A stretch of DNA of 64,000 nucleotides from Robiginitomaculum antarcticum DSM 21748 (lineage in GTDB: Bacteria > Pseudomonadota > Alphaproteobacteria > Caulobacterales > Maricaulaceae), in contig NZ_KB823012.1 in the NCBI RefSeq assembly GCF_000365025.1, positions 186,001 to 250,000 of the forward strand, in the 5' to 3' direction. Below, piece by piece: positions 1-8,797 of this stretch (position 1 is the first letter of the stretch; the number at the start of each line of letters is the position of its first letter). The notes beneath the pieces are model-generated. The model was not told the DNA's origin, ran no database searches, and saw nothing but the letters and a program-made list of their open reading frames with translations. Position numbers and translations under genes: made by a program.

Positions 1-484
1 GCTCGCCCATAGCGACTACGCTGCGCATAGACGGGGCACTGCCGATCAAATCGTCAAAGGTGAGCGTGTTCTGGCTGGTTTTATTGAGGCGTTTGACTTC
101 GGTGGACAGCGTGTTGATTTCCAGCGCATTGCGGATAGAGACGATCAGGCGTTCAGGACTGGCGGGTTTAACGACGAAATCGCGCGCCCCTGCTTGCATC
201 GCCGCAACAACGGCGTCGATGCTGCCCCGGCCTGTCAGGACAATTACCGGAAGCTCGGGCCGTATTTTCTGCAGCTCGGCCAAAGTATCCATGCCGCCGA
301 GACCGGGCATGATCAGATCGAGCATGACGACATCTATAAAGCCGCCATTGGCGCCGGCGATTTTATCCAGCGCCGCGTCCCCGCTCTCGGCTTGAAGTGT
401 TTTAAATCCGCTTTTTTCAATGACCGCTTGGAGCAATCTGCGCTGCGTCGGGTCGTCATCGACAATTAAGACTGTTTTGGACAT
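1..484 (-). CDS. NtrC-family response regulator, partial (C-terminus outside window)
   Basis: Reading the minus strand from the ATG at 484 gives an N-terminal receiver domain followed by the beginning of an AAA+ sigma-54 interaction domain; the rest lies left of base 1. Visible receiver features are the acidic pocket (IVDDD near residues 7-11), the phospho-acceptor Asp56 in the VMLDLIMPG stretch, the switch Thr in VLTGRG and the conserved Lys in FVVKPAS. The linker leads into LIGSAPSMR, the usual opening of a sigma-54 AAA+ domain. It should be the output half of a two-component system that activates sigma-54 promoters. The partner kinase and target genes cannot be seen. An AAGG-type ribosome site lies about ten bases before the start. 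Confidence 0.88.
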   Translation of the reverse strand, partial: MSKTVLIVDDDPTQRRLLQAVIEKSGFKTLQAESGDAALDKIAGANGGFIDVVMLDLIMPGLGGMDTLAELQKIRPELPVIVLTGRGSIDAVVAAMQAGARDFVVKPASPERLIVSIRNALEINTLSTEVKRLNKTSQNTLTFDDLIGSAPSMRSVVAMGE

Positions 485-698
485 CCCGATACCTTATTAT
501 TAGGGCGCGGCTCTTATGGCGCGCGTCAAATCTGCACGTCTCATAGGCGCTTGGCGTAAATTTTCCCTTCAGAGGCAAGGTTAACATGGTGTTGAGAGGC
601 CCCAATCGGTTGCGAAACAGCAAAATTTTCCAGCGCGTCTTGGCGCAATAGATGTCCCATGCTAAGGCGGGCCAAATTGACTCTTACAGGAGGGCGCT

Positions 699-989
699 AT
701 GGCGCAATCTGACTATAAACGCGGTAATATGATCGTTGAGGATCATAAGGGAACTTTTGGCGGTTTTGTTGCTGTCTCTATATGGGCCACCGGCCTGCTT
801 GTGATAATTGTTTTGATGGCGACCTTAATTTTTGCCGCAAAATTTGCTTTTCTCCCCTCATTGATCGCAACATTTATTGTCGGCGTGATTTACGGCCTAG
901 TGCTGAAAATGAGCTTGCGGTGGTATGCTATTCTCTTCTTTTTTGCGATTTTTGCTGTGATCGTCGCCGCGATCGGTGCATTGCTCTAA
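699..989 (+). CDS. Small membrane protein resembling aa3-type oxidase subunit IV (COX4_pro_2-like)
   Basis: This 96-residue protein has a short hydrophilic N-terminus and about three hydrophobic segments (roughly residues 22-46, 50-68 and 74-96). The stretch IVEDHKGTFGGF just before the first membrane segment resembles the small bacterial aa3 oxidase subunit IV family, a protein often found just upstream of pntA in alphaproteobacteria. The match is from memory, and the family usually has one helix rather than three, so the oxidase role is only inferred. A strong AGGAGG ribosome site precedes the ATG. A terminator follows, so it is probably transcribed separately from pntAa. Confidence 0.6.
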   Translation: MAQSDYKRGNMIVEDHKGTFGGFVAVSIWATGLLVIIVLMATLIFAAKFAFLPSLIATFIVGVIYGLVLKMSLRWYAILFFFAIFAVIVAAIGALL

Positions 990-1058
990 TTTATAGCCGT
1001 TTTCACAGCGTTTAGAGCGAATTGGTCATATCAATACCCAAAAAAGTCCTATTTTGAT

Positions 1059-1088
1059 AAAAAGCGGTCCCTTGGGGCCGCTTTTTTA
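1059..1088 (+). terminator. Rho-independent terminator between the small membrane gene and pntAa
   Basis: An 11-bp stem (1060-1070 with 1075-1085, one G-T pair) closes a CTTG loop and runs into a T tract. It separates the small membrane gene from pntAa, so pntAa probably has its own promoter in 1089-1151. Confidence 0.85.
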
Positions 1089-1151
1089 TTGGCTTGCGCA
1101 GGAATTAAACGCTAACCAAAACGCTAAACTGCCATAAGAATTGGATTCGAC

Positions 1152-2291
1152 GTGAAAATAGCTGTCCTCAATGATCAAAGCGGCGCGGAAGCCCGTGTTA
1201 GCGCCTCTCTAGACAGTGTGAAGTCCTACATTGCTGACGGACACAGCGTTGCTGTTGTAAAAGGGGCGGGCAAAGCCGCAAACATCTCTGATGCCGATTA
1301 TAAAGCTGTGGGCGCAACCATTGCCGCGACGAACACAGCCGCTGTCAAAACAGCCGATCTGGTTATGTCAGTGGTTGGCGGCAATGCTAAACTGGTTGCC
1401 GGTATGAAAAAAGGCGCCGGTATTTGTGGTCTGATGAATCCGGCCGATAGCGCCGCATATGTCAAAGCCTGCGCGGACGCAGGCGTCGACGCATTCGCGC
1501 TGGAATATATCCCGCGTATTTCACGCGCGCAAAGCATGGACGTGCTGTCCAGCCAATCTAATCTGTCAGGATACCGCGCCGTGATTGAAGCGGGCAGCGA
1601 ATATGGCCGCGCCTTTCCCATGATGATGACGGCCGCCGGCACGGTCGCTCCGGCCAAAGTGTTTATAATGGGCGCAGGGGTGGCCGGTTTGCAGGCCATT
1701 GCCACGGCCCGCCGCCTTGGCGCAGTGACAACGGCAACTGACGTGCGCCCCGCCGCCAAAGAGCAGGTGGCCTCATTAGGCGCGAAATTTGTGGCCGTTG
1801 AGAATGAAGAATTTAAAGCCGCAGAAACGGCGGGAGGCTACGCCAAACAAATGAGTCCAGAGTATCAAAAACTGCAAGCCGAGTTAACCGCGACCCATGT
1901 GGCCAAACAGGACATCGTCGTCACCACGGCGCTGATCCCCGGACGCGCTGCGCCCGTGCTGATTACCAAAGAGATGGTCGCGTCGATGAAGCCGGGCAGC
2001 GTGCTCATTGACCTCGCGGTAGAACGCGGCGGCAATGTGCAGGGCGCAAAACCGGGCGAAGTTGTGACCACGAAAAATGGCGTCAAAATTGTCGGGCATC
2101 TGAATTGGCCATCACGCATGGCGGGCGATTCCAGCTCGCTCTTTGCGCGCAATCTTAAAAACTTTTTGCCGCTGCTGACAGCCGAAGGCGGGGTATACGG
2201 CCCCGATTATGACGACGACATTATCATAGGCTGCCTACTGACACATGGCGGCGCGGTCGTGCATGAGCGCCTGACAGGAGAAAAATCATGA
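1152..2291 (+). CDS. pntAa: NAD(P)+ transhydrogenase, subunit alpha 1 (domain I)
   Basis: This is the soluble NAD(H)-binding domain I of the proton-translocating transhydrogenase, which uses the proton gradient to pass hydride from NADH to NADP+ and so supplies NADPH. At 379 residues it is the short form, with the membrane part encoded separately as in Rhodospirillum rubrum. The dinucleotide fold GAGVAGLQAI is at residues 174-183, followed by the TDVRP segment near 196-200. The RAQSMD loop at 125-130 corresponds to the RQD loop that contacts nicotinamide. The start is a GTG with only a weak ribosome site. The stop overlaps the pntAb start by four bases (ATGA), so the two are translationally coupled. 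Confidence 0.95.
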   Translation: MKIAVLNDQSGAEARVSASLDSVKSYIADGHSVAVVKGAGKAANISDADYKAVGATIAATNTAAVKTADLVMSVVGGNAKLVAGMKKGAGICGLMNPADSAAYVKACADAGVDAFALEYIPRISRAQSMDVLSSQSNLSGYRAVIEAGSEYGRAFPMMMTAAGTVAPAKVFIMGAGVAGLQAIATARRLGAVTTATDVRPAAKEQVASLGAKFVAVENEEFKAAETAGGYAKQMSPEYQKLQAELTATHVAKQDIVVTTALIPGRAAPVLITKEMVASMKPGSVLIDLAVERGGNVQGAKPGEVVTTKNGVKIVGHLNWPSRMAGDSSSLFARNLKNFLPLLTAEGGVYGPDYDDDIIIGCLLTHGGAVVHERLTGEKS

Positions 2292-2623
2292 GTATGATGT
2301 TACCGTTAATGGCGAGCGCGACAGGCGCGACGCCGATCATCTATCTATTTGCGATTTTCATCCTCGCCATATTTGTTGGCTATTATGTGGTCTGGTCAGT
2401 CACGCCCGCATTGCACACGCCGCTAATGGCTGTGACCAATGCCATTTCCTCCGTCATTATCGTTGGCGCGCTGGCCGCGATTAGCGCGAATAAATTAGGC
2501 ATGGGCTTCGGTATTGCTGACGGCTTCGGATTTGTCGCAACGGCGCTTTGTGCGGTCAATATTTTCGGCGGCTTTCTGGTGACCCAGCGCATGCTCGCCA
2601 TGTATAAAAAGAAAGAGAAGTAG
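2288..2623 (+). CDS. pntAb: NAD(P)+ transhydrogenase, subunit alpha 2 (membrane part)
   Basis: This 111-residue, mostly hydrophobic protein has three likely membrane helices and supplies the N-terminal part of transhydrogenase domain II, the proton channel. It sits exactly between pntAa and pntB, starting inside the last codons of pntAa and ending one base before pntB. The short basic C-terminus (YKKKEK) fits the cytoplasmic end. The assignment rests on length, hydrophobicity and its fixed place in the operon. Confidence 0.93.
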   Translation: MSMMLPLMASATGATPIIYLFAIFILAIFVGYYVVWSVTPALHTPLMAVTNAISSVIIVGALAAISANKLGMGFGIADGFGFVATALCAVNIFGGFLVTQRMLAMYKKKEK

Positions 2624-2624
2624 G

Positions 2625-4034
2625 ATGACCCTTTCTCCAAATGTGGCCGCTATGGCCTATATCGTCTCGGGCGTCCTGTTCATCATGGCGCTGCGCGGGC
2701 TTAGCTCACCGGAGACGTCGCGGCGCGGCAATACTTACGGTATGGTCGGGATCGGCATCGCCATTGTAACCAGCCTATTATATTTCGGCATGCTGGGCAG
2801 CGGCCCGCTCGTCAAAGTCGGCGGCGCCTTAATAATTGGCGGCGGTATTGGCGCAGTGATTGCCAAGCGCATCGCTATGACGGCTATGCCGCAACTGATT
2901 GCCTTTTTCCACAGTCTTGTCGGTCTGGCTGCCGTGCTGGTCGCCTGCGCGGCCTTCTTTTCGCCCGAAGCTTTCGGCATTGGCGAGCGCGGATTTGTGG
3001 CAGGCTACAGCCTGCTTGAGCTGTCCCTCGGCGCAGCGATTGGCGCGATCACCTTTACCGGGTCGATCATCGCGTTTTTGAAACTCAATGGGAATATGTC
3101 CGGCTCGCCCATCCTGCTTCCGGGCCGTCATTTTATTAATCTGGGTCTCGTGCTCGCCGTCGCCGTGCTCGTCGGCATGACCATGGCCAGCGGGGGAGCA
3201 TCTGCCCCCGTCTTTATCGTCATTATCGCGCTAACTTTGATATTGGGCGTGACGCTGATCGTGCCGATTGGCGGCGCGGATATGCCCGTCGTCATCTCTA
3301 TGCTGAACAGCTATTCGGGCTGGGCGGCAGCGGCGCTCGGCTTCACGCTGGGTAATCTGGCGCTGATTATTACCGGCGCATTGGTCGGCAGTTCCGGCGC
3401 AATCCTGTCTTATATCATGTGCAAAGGCATGAACCGTGGGTTCCTGTCAGTCATTCTGGGCGGGTTTGGCGCGGTCGCGTCCGAGGCTGCTGCGGGCGGC
3501 GGTGAGCAAAAACCGTTTAAACGCGGCAGCGCCGAAGACGCGGCCTTCATCATGAAAAACGCCTCGAAAGTCATCATCGTGCCGGGCTACGGCCTCGCCG
3601 TCGCGCAGGCGCAGCACGCCACTCGCGAAATGGCGGATGCGCTCAAAGCTGAAGGCGTGGACGTGAAATACGCCATCCATCCGGTTGCAGGCCGTATGCC
3701 GGGTCATATGAATGTCCTGCTCGCGGAAGCCAATGTCCCCTATGACGAAGTCTTCGAACTTGAGGATATCAACAGCGAATTTTCCACCGCCGAAGTCGCT
3801 TTCGTGGTCGGCGCCAATGACGTCACCAACCCCTCAGCCAAGACCGATCCGGCCTCGCCAATCTTCGGCATGCCTATACTGGACGTGGAAAAAGCGGGCA
3901 CAGTTTTGTTTGTCAAACGCTCTATGTCATCGGGTTATGCCGGCGTCGATAATCCGCTCTTTTACGCCGATAATACGATGATGCTTTTGTCCGATGCCAA
4001 GAAAATGGTCGAAGAAATTATTAAAGCGCTCTAG
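2625..4034 (+). CDS. pntB: NAD(P)+ transhydrogenase, subunit beta
   Basis: This 469-residue protein has the multi-helix membrane domain II (residues 1 to about 285) followed by the soluble NADP(H)-binding domain III. Domain III shows GYGLAVAQAQ at 321-330, HPVAGRMPGHMNVLLAEA from 352, GANDVTNPSA at 397-406 and KRSMSSGYAGVDNP from 431, all hallmarks of PntB. Together with PntAa and PntAb it makes the inner-membrane enzyme that supplies NADPH. Its stop codon shares a CTAG with the stop of the convergent sulfotransferase gene, with no terminator in between. Confidence 0.96.
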   Translation: MTLSPNVAAMAYIVSGVLFIMALRGLSSPETSRRGNTYGMVGIGIAIVTSLLYFGMLGSGPLVKVGGALIIGGGIGAVIAKRIAMTAMPQLIAFFHSLVGLAAVLVACAAFFSPEAFGIGERGFVAGYSLLELSLGAAIGAITFTGSIIAFLKLNGNMSGSPILLPGRHFINLGLVLAVAVLVGMTMASGGASAPVFIVIIALTLILGVTLIVPIGGADMPVVISMLNSYSGWAAAALGFTLGNLALIITGALVGSSGAILSYIMCKGMNRGFLSVILGGFGAVASEAAAGGGEQKPFKRGSAEDAAFIMKNASKVIIVPGYGLAVAQAQHATREMADALKAEGVDVKYAIHPVAGRMPGHMNVLLAEANVPYDEVFELEDINSEFSTAEVAFVVGANDVTNPSAKTDPASPIFGMPILDVEKAGTVLFVKRSMSSGYAGVDNPLFYADNTMMLLSDAKKMVEEIIKAL

Positions 4035-4942
4035 GCCGTAATAAGGCCGCCATGTTTCAACCAAAGCGCCGCGTCCTCGCCAAGTTCTTCAATCATTTTA
4101 TTTTCATAGGCGGCGTTTTCGTCGTCTGTGAGAACGTCTTTCCACCGGCCATTTATGCCCTTGTTGATGAAGACCTTTGCCCCGGCGTCCCAGAATGCGC
4201 CGCCGAGTGGAACGCTTTTCATGGCGTTTTCCTTCATCCATTCAAAGCTACAATATTCGACGATTCTGTCCCAACGGCTCTCGTTAATCTCGATAGATAA
4301 AAAATCTGCAATCCTGCGCATCGCTTGCGGCATGTCCTTTTTCATATCGCTAAAATGCAGGAACATCACATTAGGCAAATTGCGGATATTCCACCAGCTG
4401 CGCACATTGTCCCAGAACGACCAGAACGGATAGCCGTCCTTGTCCATCCAATCGTGCCAATATTCACGAATATCTTCGGGTGGAGGATCAATCGGCGGTC
4501 CGATACGGCCGGGTGTATTGTTCAGAGCGTCATACCAAACGTTATTAGCATTTGAATGATGATTATAGAGGCTCCAGACTACATCGCGTCCATCTCGTCC
4601 AATATAGATATATTTTGCTTGAGGTGAAAATTTTAGCGCGTCCACGGGCAGATGAGTTTTCATAAAGCGCCGGTGTTTTTGGGCTTCGATCTCGGGAAGT
4701 TTGACGGCCTTTGGCGGCACGCGAAGATCGACCCATGGCGACATTTCAGCAACAGACAAATCCGGATCTCCCCCGAAAATCATTTGAGCAATCATCTGCT
4801 GTGTCCAGGTCGTCCCGGACTTTCCATAGGTCGAGATGATAATGTCGTCATCGCGAATCTTTAGATCATTCCAAATCGTGGAGTCAAAATGATGATTGCA
4901 AAGCTCACGTGATTTTTTGGGCCAAGAAAGTGTATCTGCCAT
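4031..4942 (-). CDS. Sulfotransferase family protein (PAPS-dependent)
   Basis: The protein has the cytosolic sulfotransferase pattern. Counting from an in-frame ATG eleven codons upstream, the PAPS 5'-phosphosulfate loop TYGKSGTTW is at 49-57, the KTHLP motif with the likely catalytic His at 106-110, the 3'-phosphate site GRDGRDVVWSLYNH at 126-139, and the closing KGINGRW segment near the C-terminus. It would transfer sulfate from PAPS to an alcohol or amine; the substrate is not evident. I prefer the ATG at 4942 (303 residues) because a G-rich ribosome-like stretch precedes it; the upstream ATG at 4975 has none. The gene is somewhat more AT-rich than pntB. Confidence 0.85.
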   Translation of the reverse strand: MADTLSWPKKSRELCNHHFDSTIWNDLKIRDDDIIISTYGKSGTTWTQQMIAQMIFGGDPDLSVAEMSPWVDLRVPPKAVKLPEIEAQKHRRFMKTHLPVDALKFSPQAKYIYIGRDGRDVVWSLYNHHSNANNVWYDALNNTPGRIGPPIDPPPEDIREYWHDWMDKDGYPFWSFWDNVRSWWNIRNLPNVMFLHFSDMKKDMPQAMRRIADFLSIEINESRWDRIVEYCSFEWMKENAMKSVPLGGAFWDAGAKVFINKGINGRWKDVLTDDENAAYENKMIEELGEDAALWLKHGGLITA

Positions 4943-5207
4943 ACCGCCCCCATATTTTGGCACGGCTAATAGCATAAAATTCGCAAATTTTCAAGATTTT
5001 AGAATTGCCTGATCAAAGCAGACCGGAATGTAGAGACATGGCTTCATCAATTTCAATCTTCTGGTACCACCTTGAAGCGCTTTAGGCGTTTTTTCTCTCC
5101 CGCTTATCCCTCCTGCGCGAAGCGGTCTTTGACGCGATAGACAATATCCGCTAGGCGCGGTGTTGATTTAAAAACCCTACACCAAGTCAAAGACACAAGG
5201 TCGCCTT

Positions 5208-5678
5208 ATGCAAAATATAATCGGATTTCATTATACGCTCAAAGATAAAGACGGCGCTGTGCTGGACAGCTCTGAAGGGCAGCCGCCTATGTTGGTCATG
5301 ACCGGCGCGCAGCAGATCATTCCGGGACTGGAAAAAGAGCTGATGAAAATGAAAAAGGGAGAGAAACAGACGGTCGTTATTGCGCCCGAGAATGCTTATG
5401 GCCCCGTCCAAGAGGATATGAAACTGACCGTCAAACGCGAGCAATTCCCCGAAGGCGCGCAGCTTCACGTCGGGCAGCAATTTAAAATCAATCAAGAGCC
5501 GCAGGCGCCCGTCTTTACCGTCACGGCGATTAAAGACGACAATATTCACATTGACGGCAATCACCCCATGGCGGGCAAAGAGCTACATTTCGATGTTGAC
5601 GTGACTGAAAAACGTATGCCGACACCGGACGAGCTGGCCCATGGTCACGCTCACGGCCCCGGTGGCCATCACCACTAA
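5208..5678 (+). CDS. slyD: FKBP-type peptidyl-prolyl isomerase, SlyD-like
   Basis: This 156-residue protein matches the SlyD class: an FKBP fold (GQPPMLVMTGAQQIIPGLEKELMKMKKGEK, ENAYGP) split by an insert-in-flap chaperone domain (about residues 70-125), and a His-rich tail (AHGHAHGPGGHHH) that can bind nickel or other metals. It should catalyse cis-trans isomerisation of X-Pro bonds in the cytoplasm and help fold client proteins; in enterobacteria SlyD also delivers nickel. No hydrogenase or urease genes are nearby. A weak AAGGTC ribosome site precedes the ATG. Confidence 0.92.
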   Translation: MQNIIGFHYTLKDKDGAVLDSSEGQPPMLVMTGAQQIIPGLEKELMKMKKGEKQTVVIAPENAYGPVQEDMKLTVKREQFPEGAQLHVGQQFKINQEPQAPVFTVTAIKDDNIHIDGNHPMAGKELHFDVDVTEKRMPTPDELAHGHAHGPGGHHH

Positions 5679-5777
5679 AATTAAGCGGTAATAACCACCC
5701 CTAAATATTATTTCATTCTCTGTGACAGGTTTAACGTGTAGACCGTCTATTATGGATAAACCTTACGTGAGAGACAG

Positions 5778-6833
5778 ATGAAAGCCTTATATTTAACCGG
5801 CGTAGCATGTTTTTTTATGGCGGCATGCGGCGCCCCGGGTAATGACCCTTCAGAGGACGCCGCAGAGATATCGCCGCAAGCAATTCTGTCAGCACAGAAC
5901 GCCGCGCAGTATTTTGACCGTGACAGCTTAGCCGCCGATCCTAAAATTGTGGACTGCACATTATCCGGCGGCGCGACGGCGAAATGTTTGTCGATCACGT
6001 TAAAGCCAGCGCCGGAGAGTTTCACTATCGGCCCGTGGTGTCCGCGCAATATCAGTGACGGCCCGGATGTGTCGGGTATCTGGCTGGAGGGCGGCAAAGT
6101 CTATGACGCCGATGGGGCGTTTATCCAAAATATGTCGACATTTTACGATGATTCTGATTGGCAAATGTTTGACCCGGCAACAGGCAAGATTAATATCACA
6201 GATAGCAAGATTTCCTGCGCAGCGGCGGCGCGCCCCGATGTCGACCCGCAATATCAAAACCACTGCGTTGAATGTCAGATATCGTATCTGGATGAAGGCC
6301 TAAGCCCGACTTATGTTATTCCGCTTCACCCCGTGCCCGCCTTAAACATTGCGCCGCGTGTTGATCATGGCGGGGTCGGCGTCGCCTTTAGCGGCGCGCG
6401 GCTGGACGCCTCTGCGCCAACTGATGCCATTTTAGCTGCGCATACTGTGGCGCCATTTGATGATTGCGGCGGTCATGTGAATTTGAATGCGGGCTATCAC
6501 ATTCATGCGGTGATGGATTGCCTGACCGAAGTGCCCGGTGCAGGGGGCCACGGTTCGCAAATCGGTCTCGCCATGGACGGCTATGGCCTATTTGCGCGAT
6601 ATCTATCCGGCGGCGTTGAGCCTACGGATTTAGACCAATGCCGGGGCCATGAGGTTGACGGTATCGGCTATCATTACCACGTGAATGCGCCGGGTGAAAA
6701 CGCAATTATCGGCTGTCATAGCGGACAAACGGGCTGCACGTTGGAGGATTCCGGCGCGGTGTGTGATTCCAGTCAAGTGCAAGGGCGACCGCCAAGAGGT
6801 AATGTCCCGCCGCCCGGGCGAGATAACCGCTAA
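5778..6833 (+). CDS. YHYH-domain lipoprotein
   Basis: The protein starts with a lipoprotein signal (hydrophobic stretch then FMAAC-G, predicted lipidation at Cys17). The C-terminal half carries the YHYH family signature GIGYHYHVNAPGENAIIGCHSGQTGC, preceded by His- and Cys-containing segments (CGGHVNLNAGYHIH). Paired His and Cys residues suggest a metal-binding or disulfide-stabilised periplasmic domain; the family has no settled function that I know. The last residues are Pro/Arg-rich. Its TAA stop interleaves with the stop of the convergent trpA gene. Confidence 0.75.
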   Translation: MKALYLTGVACFFMAACGAPGNDPSEDAAEISPQAILSAQNAAQYFDRDSLAADPKIVDCTLSGGATAKCLSITLKPAPESFTIGPWCPRNISDGPDVSGIWLEGGKVYDADGAFIQNMSTFYDDSDWQMFDPATGKINITDSKISCAAAARPDVDPQYQNHCVECQISYLDEGLSPTYVIPLHPVPALNIAPRVDHGGVGVAFSGARLDASAPTDAILAAHTVAPFDDCGGHVNLNAGYHIHAVMDCLTEVPGAGGHGSQIGLAMDGYGLFARYLSGGVEPTDLDQCRGHEVDGIGYHYHVNAPGENAIIGCHSGQTGCTLEDSGAVCDSSQVQGRPPRGNVPPPGRDNR

Positions 6834-7615
6834 GCGCTGTGCGCGCCGTCCGCGAGGGATTTGACCAAGGCTAGAGCCTCTTCCTCGCCTTGCTCGTGCA
6901 GGGCTTTGACGATGGCCGTGCCGACGACAACGCCGTCCGCGATTGTGCCGATTTGCGCCGCGCGCTCCGGCGTTTTTACGCCAAAGCCGACGACAACTGG
7001 CAGGCCGGACGCTTTACGCACGGCGGCGACTTGCGCGCTAATATCGCCGCTACCGTCACCCGATAGCGCCGTGCCCGTCACGCCCGTCATAGAAACATAA
7101 TAAACAAAACCCTTCGTGCCGCGCACAACGTCGGGAAGGCGCGCCGCATCGGTTGTCGGCGTGGCAAGGCGGATTAGCGCCAAATCATGAGGCTCAAACG
7201 CCTTGCGCAATGGCGCGTCTTCCTCGGGCGGGAGGTCAACAATAATCGCGCCGTCTACGCCGGCCTTGTGGGCCGCCTTGGCAAATTCCGCTTCGCCCAT
7301 TTGGTGGATAGGATTAAAATATCCCATCAGGATGATGGGAGTATCGCTATTCGTGCGGCGAAAATCGGCCGCCATATCTAATATCGTTTTCAGCGTCGTG
7401 CCGGACTTGCGCGCGCGAATGCCCGCCTCTTCAATTACGGGGCCGTCCGCCATCGGGTCGGTGAACGGAATGCCCAGCTCGATAATATCCACGCCATAGG
7501 CGGGCAGGGCGTTCATCACGCGCTGACTGGCTACGCGGTCAGGATCCCCGCCCATAATATAAGCGACAAAGACGGTGGAGGTTTTAGAGAAAGTAGCGTT
7601 AAGGCGTTGGGTCAT
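6830..7615 (-). CDS. trpA: Tryptophan synthase alpha chain
   Basis: TrpA cleaves indole-3-glycerol phosphate to indole and glyceraldehyde 3-phosphate in the last stage of tryptophan synthesis. The 261-residue length is normal. The ELGIPFTDPMADGPVI segment holds the catalytic Glu, IIVDLPPEE the catalytic Asp, and the phosphate-binding end shows VVGFGVKTPERA and ADGVVVGTAIV. It belongs to trpF-trpB-trpA on the minus strand but is separated from trpB by about 1.2 kb carrying two opposing AT-rich genes. Only 18 bases separate its start from the start of the first of those genes, so its promoter must lie inside the inserted DNA or transcripts must read through it. Confidence 0.96.
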   Translation of the reverse strand: MTQRLNATFSKTSTVFVAYIMGGDPDRVASQRVMNALPAYGVDIIELGIPFTDPMADGPVIEEAGIRARKSGTTLKTILDMAADFRRTNSDTPIILMGYFNPIHQMGEAEFAKAAHKAGVDGAIIVDLPPEEDAPLRKAFEPHDLALIRLATPTTDAARLPDVVRGTKGFVYYVSMTGVTGTALSGDGSGDISAQVAAVRKASGLPVVVGFGVKTPERAAQIGTIADGVVVGTAIVKALHEQGEEEALALVKSLADGAHSA

Positions 7616-7633
7616 TGCTAATATGCTTTTCTT

Positions 7634-8233
7634 GTGACATTTAACCTATGCTTTAGGATGGGTTCGAGCGTTTTGAAATTAGTATTTATAGATTATTTAA
7701 ATTCAATTGACCTTGACCGTACTGCTTCTGCATTTGCGATATGCATCTCTTTAGTAGCACTTTTATTTTCGTTTCTAAATTATAAATTACGGCGGCAAGA
7801 TCGGAAATCTCATATGCCGGCGCTTGAGGTATATTATGAGACAGGAACAAGATTTTCTTCAGAAGAAGAACAATATGATAACGCAAATTACTGTTGGTCA
7901 TTCAGAATAATGATTACAAACACGTCAAGATCGCACAATTCAATTCTCGGTGCGCAATTAAAAATTAGTTATATTGGATACTCAGGAGACGAAGGCGAGC
8001 TTGTTCTAGACAATGTGAATTCAAGAACCGACGACTTTAATACCCCTGTAAGTTTAACACCGATGGAGAGTGTGTCTGGATGGTTCACATTCTCCACGAC
8101 AGTTAATATCTATAATGACTTGAAAAACCTGACTTACGAAATAGAAATCATGGATGCGGCAAAACTTGGCAAGAAGGTTGAACCAATCGTAATTTTACCA
8201 ATGAGATTAAAGAACGATGAGAAAAAAAGTTAG
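7634..8233 (+). CDS. Unknown membrane-anchored protein, first gene of AT-rich pair inside trp operon
   Basis: I do not recognise this 199-residue protein. It has one hydrophobic helix near the N-terminus (about residues 31-50, AFAICISLVALLFSF) followed by a basic patch (KLRRQDRKSH), so the remaining 150 residues are probably cytoplasmic or exposed on one face. That part is rich in beta-prone residues. The start is a GTG at 7634; an ATG eight codons later is an alternative, and neither has a clear ribosome site. The codon use is strikingly AT-rich against trpA and trpB. The 3' end overlaps the next gene by 17 bases, implying coupling. The pair looks horizontally acquired. Confidence 0.7.
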   Translation: MTFNLCFRMGSSVLKLVFIDYLNSIDLDRTASAFAICISLVALLFSFLNYKLRRQDRKSHMPALEVYYETGTRFSSEEEQYDNANYCWSFRIMITNTSRSHNSILGAQLKISYIGYSGDEGELVLDNVNSRTDDFNTPVSLTPMESVSGWFTFSTTVNIYNDLKNLTYEIEIMDAAKLGKKVEPIVILPMRLKNDEKKS

Positions 8234-8762
8234 GCTAAAAAATATTGTTCCGTTAATGAACGTTGGTCTGGTTAGCATGCCAAATGTAGCTGATGGTAAA
8301 ATGGTGGCTAACTTAGTTCTAGATTTGCAGAAATATCCAAGTGTTCTTAAATACATTCAAGCACACACTCCAGACATGAGTGGAGATGCAAATACACAGT
8401 GGTTCATGTCTAATAAAGGTGCCGCATATCTACTTATTGAGGCCTCTAAACCCGCTAAGGTCGAATTTACTATACCCTTTTCAATGAAGTCGCATGCACT
8501 TAGCGCTGACCATATAATGCGCACGAGATGTGCATATCTACAAGGCTCAAATCTGCTGCTGGGAAAGAGCACTAACATTGACGCCCCCAGCATCCTTGTT
8601 GAAATTCCTGCTCAGCCGTTAAAAAGTCGTTGGGAAAATCATCTCCACAAATATTTTGAAAAGAGATTTCGAAAAAGGGGCTTTAATAAAGCTGAGGCAA
8701 AAAAATTCTCCAAAAAACATATAGAGGAATTTAGAGAGTTTGGATCAGTTAGGCAGAAGTAA
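8217..8762 (+). CDS. Unknown basic protein, second gene of AT-rich pair inside trp operon
   Basis: I do not recognise this 181-residue protein. It lacks a signal peptide and membrane segments. The N-terminal two thirds look like a mixed alpha/beta fold; the last 45 residues are strongly basic and helical (KYFEKRFRKRGFNKAEAKKF), suggesting nucleic-acid or membrane-surface contact. It starts inside the end of the preceding gene (17-base overlap) and ends 35 bases before the stop of the convergent trpB. The AT-rich codon use matches its partner and not its surroundings. The two probably act together. Confidence 0.7.
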   Translation: MRKKVRLKNIVPLMNVGLVSMPNVADGKMVANLVLDLQKYPSVLKYIQAHTPDMSGDANTQWFMSNKGAAYLLIEASKPAKVEFTIPFSMKSHALSADHIMRTRCAYLQGSNLLLGKSTNIDAPSILVEIPAQPLKSRWENHLHKYFEKRFRKRGFNKAEAKKFSKKHIEEFREFGSVRQK

Positions 8763-8797
8763 TCTCTATAATACTTTTCAGTTTCACCTATACCTAC

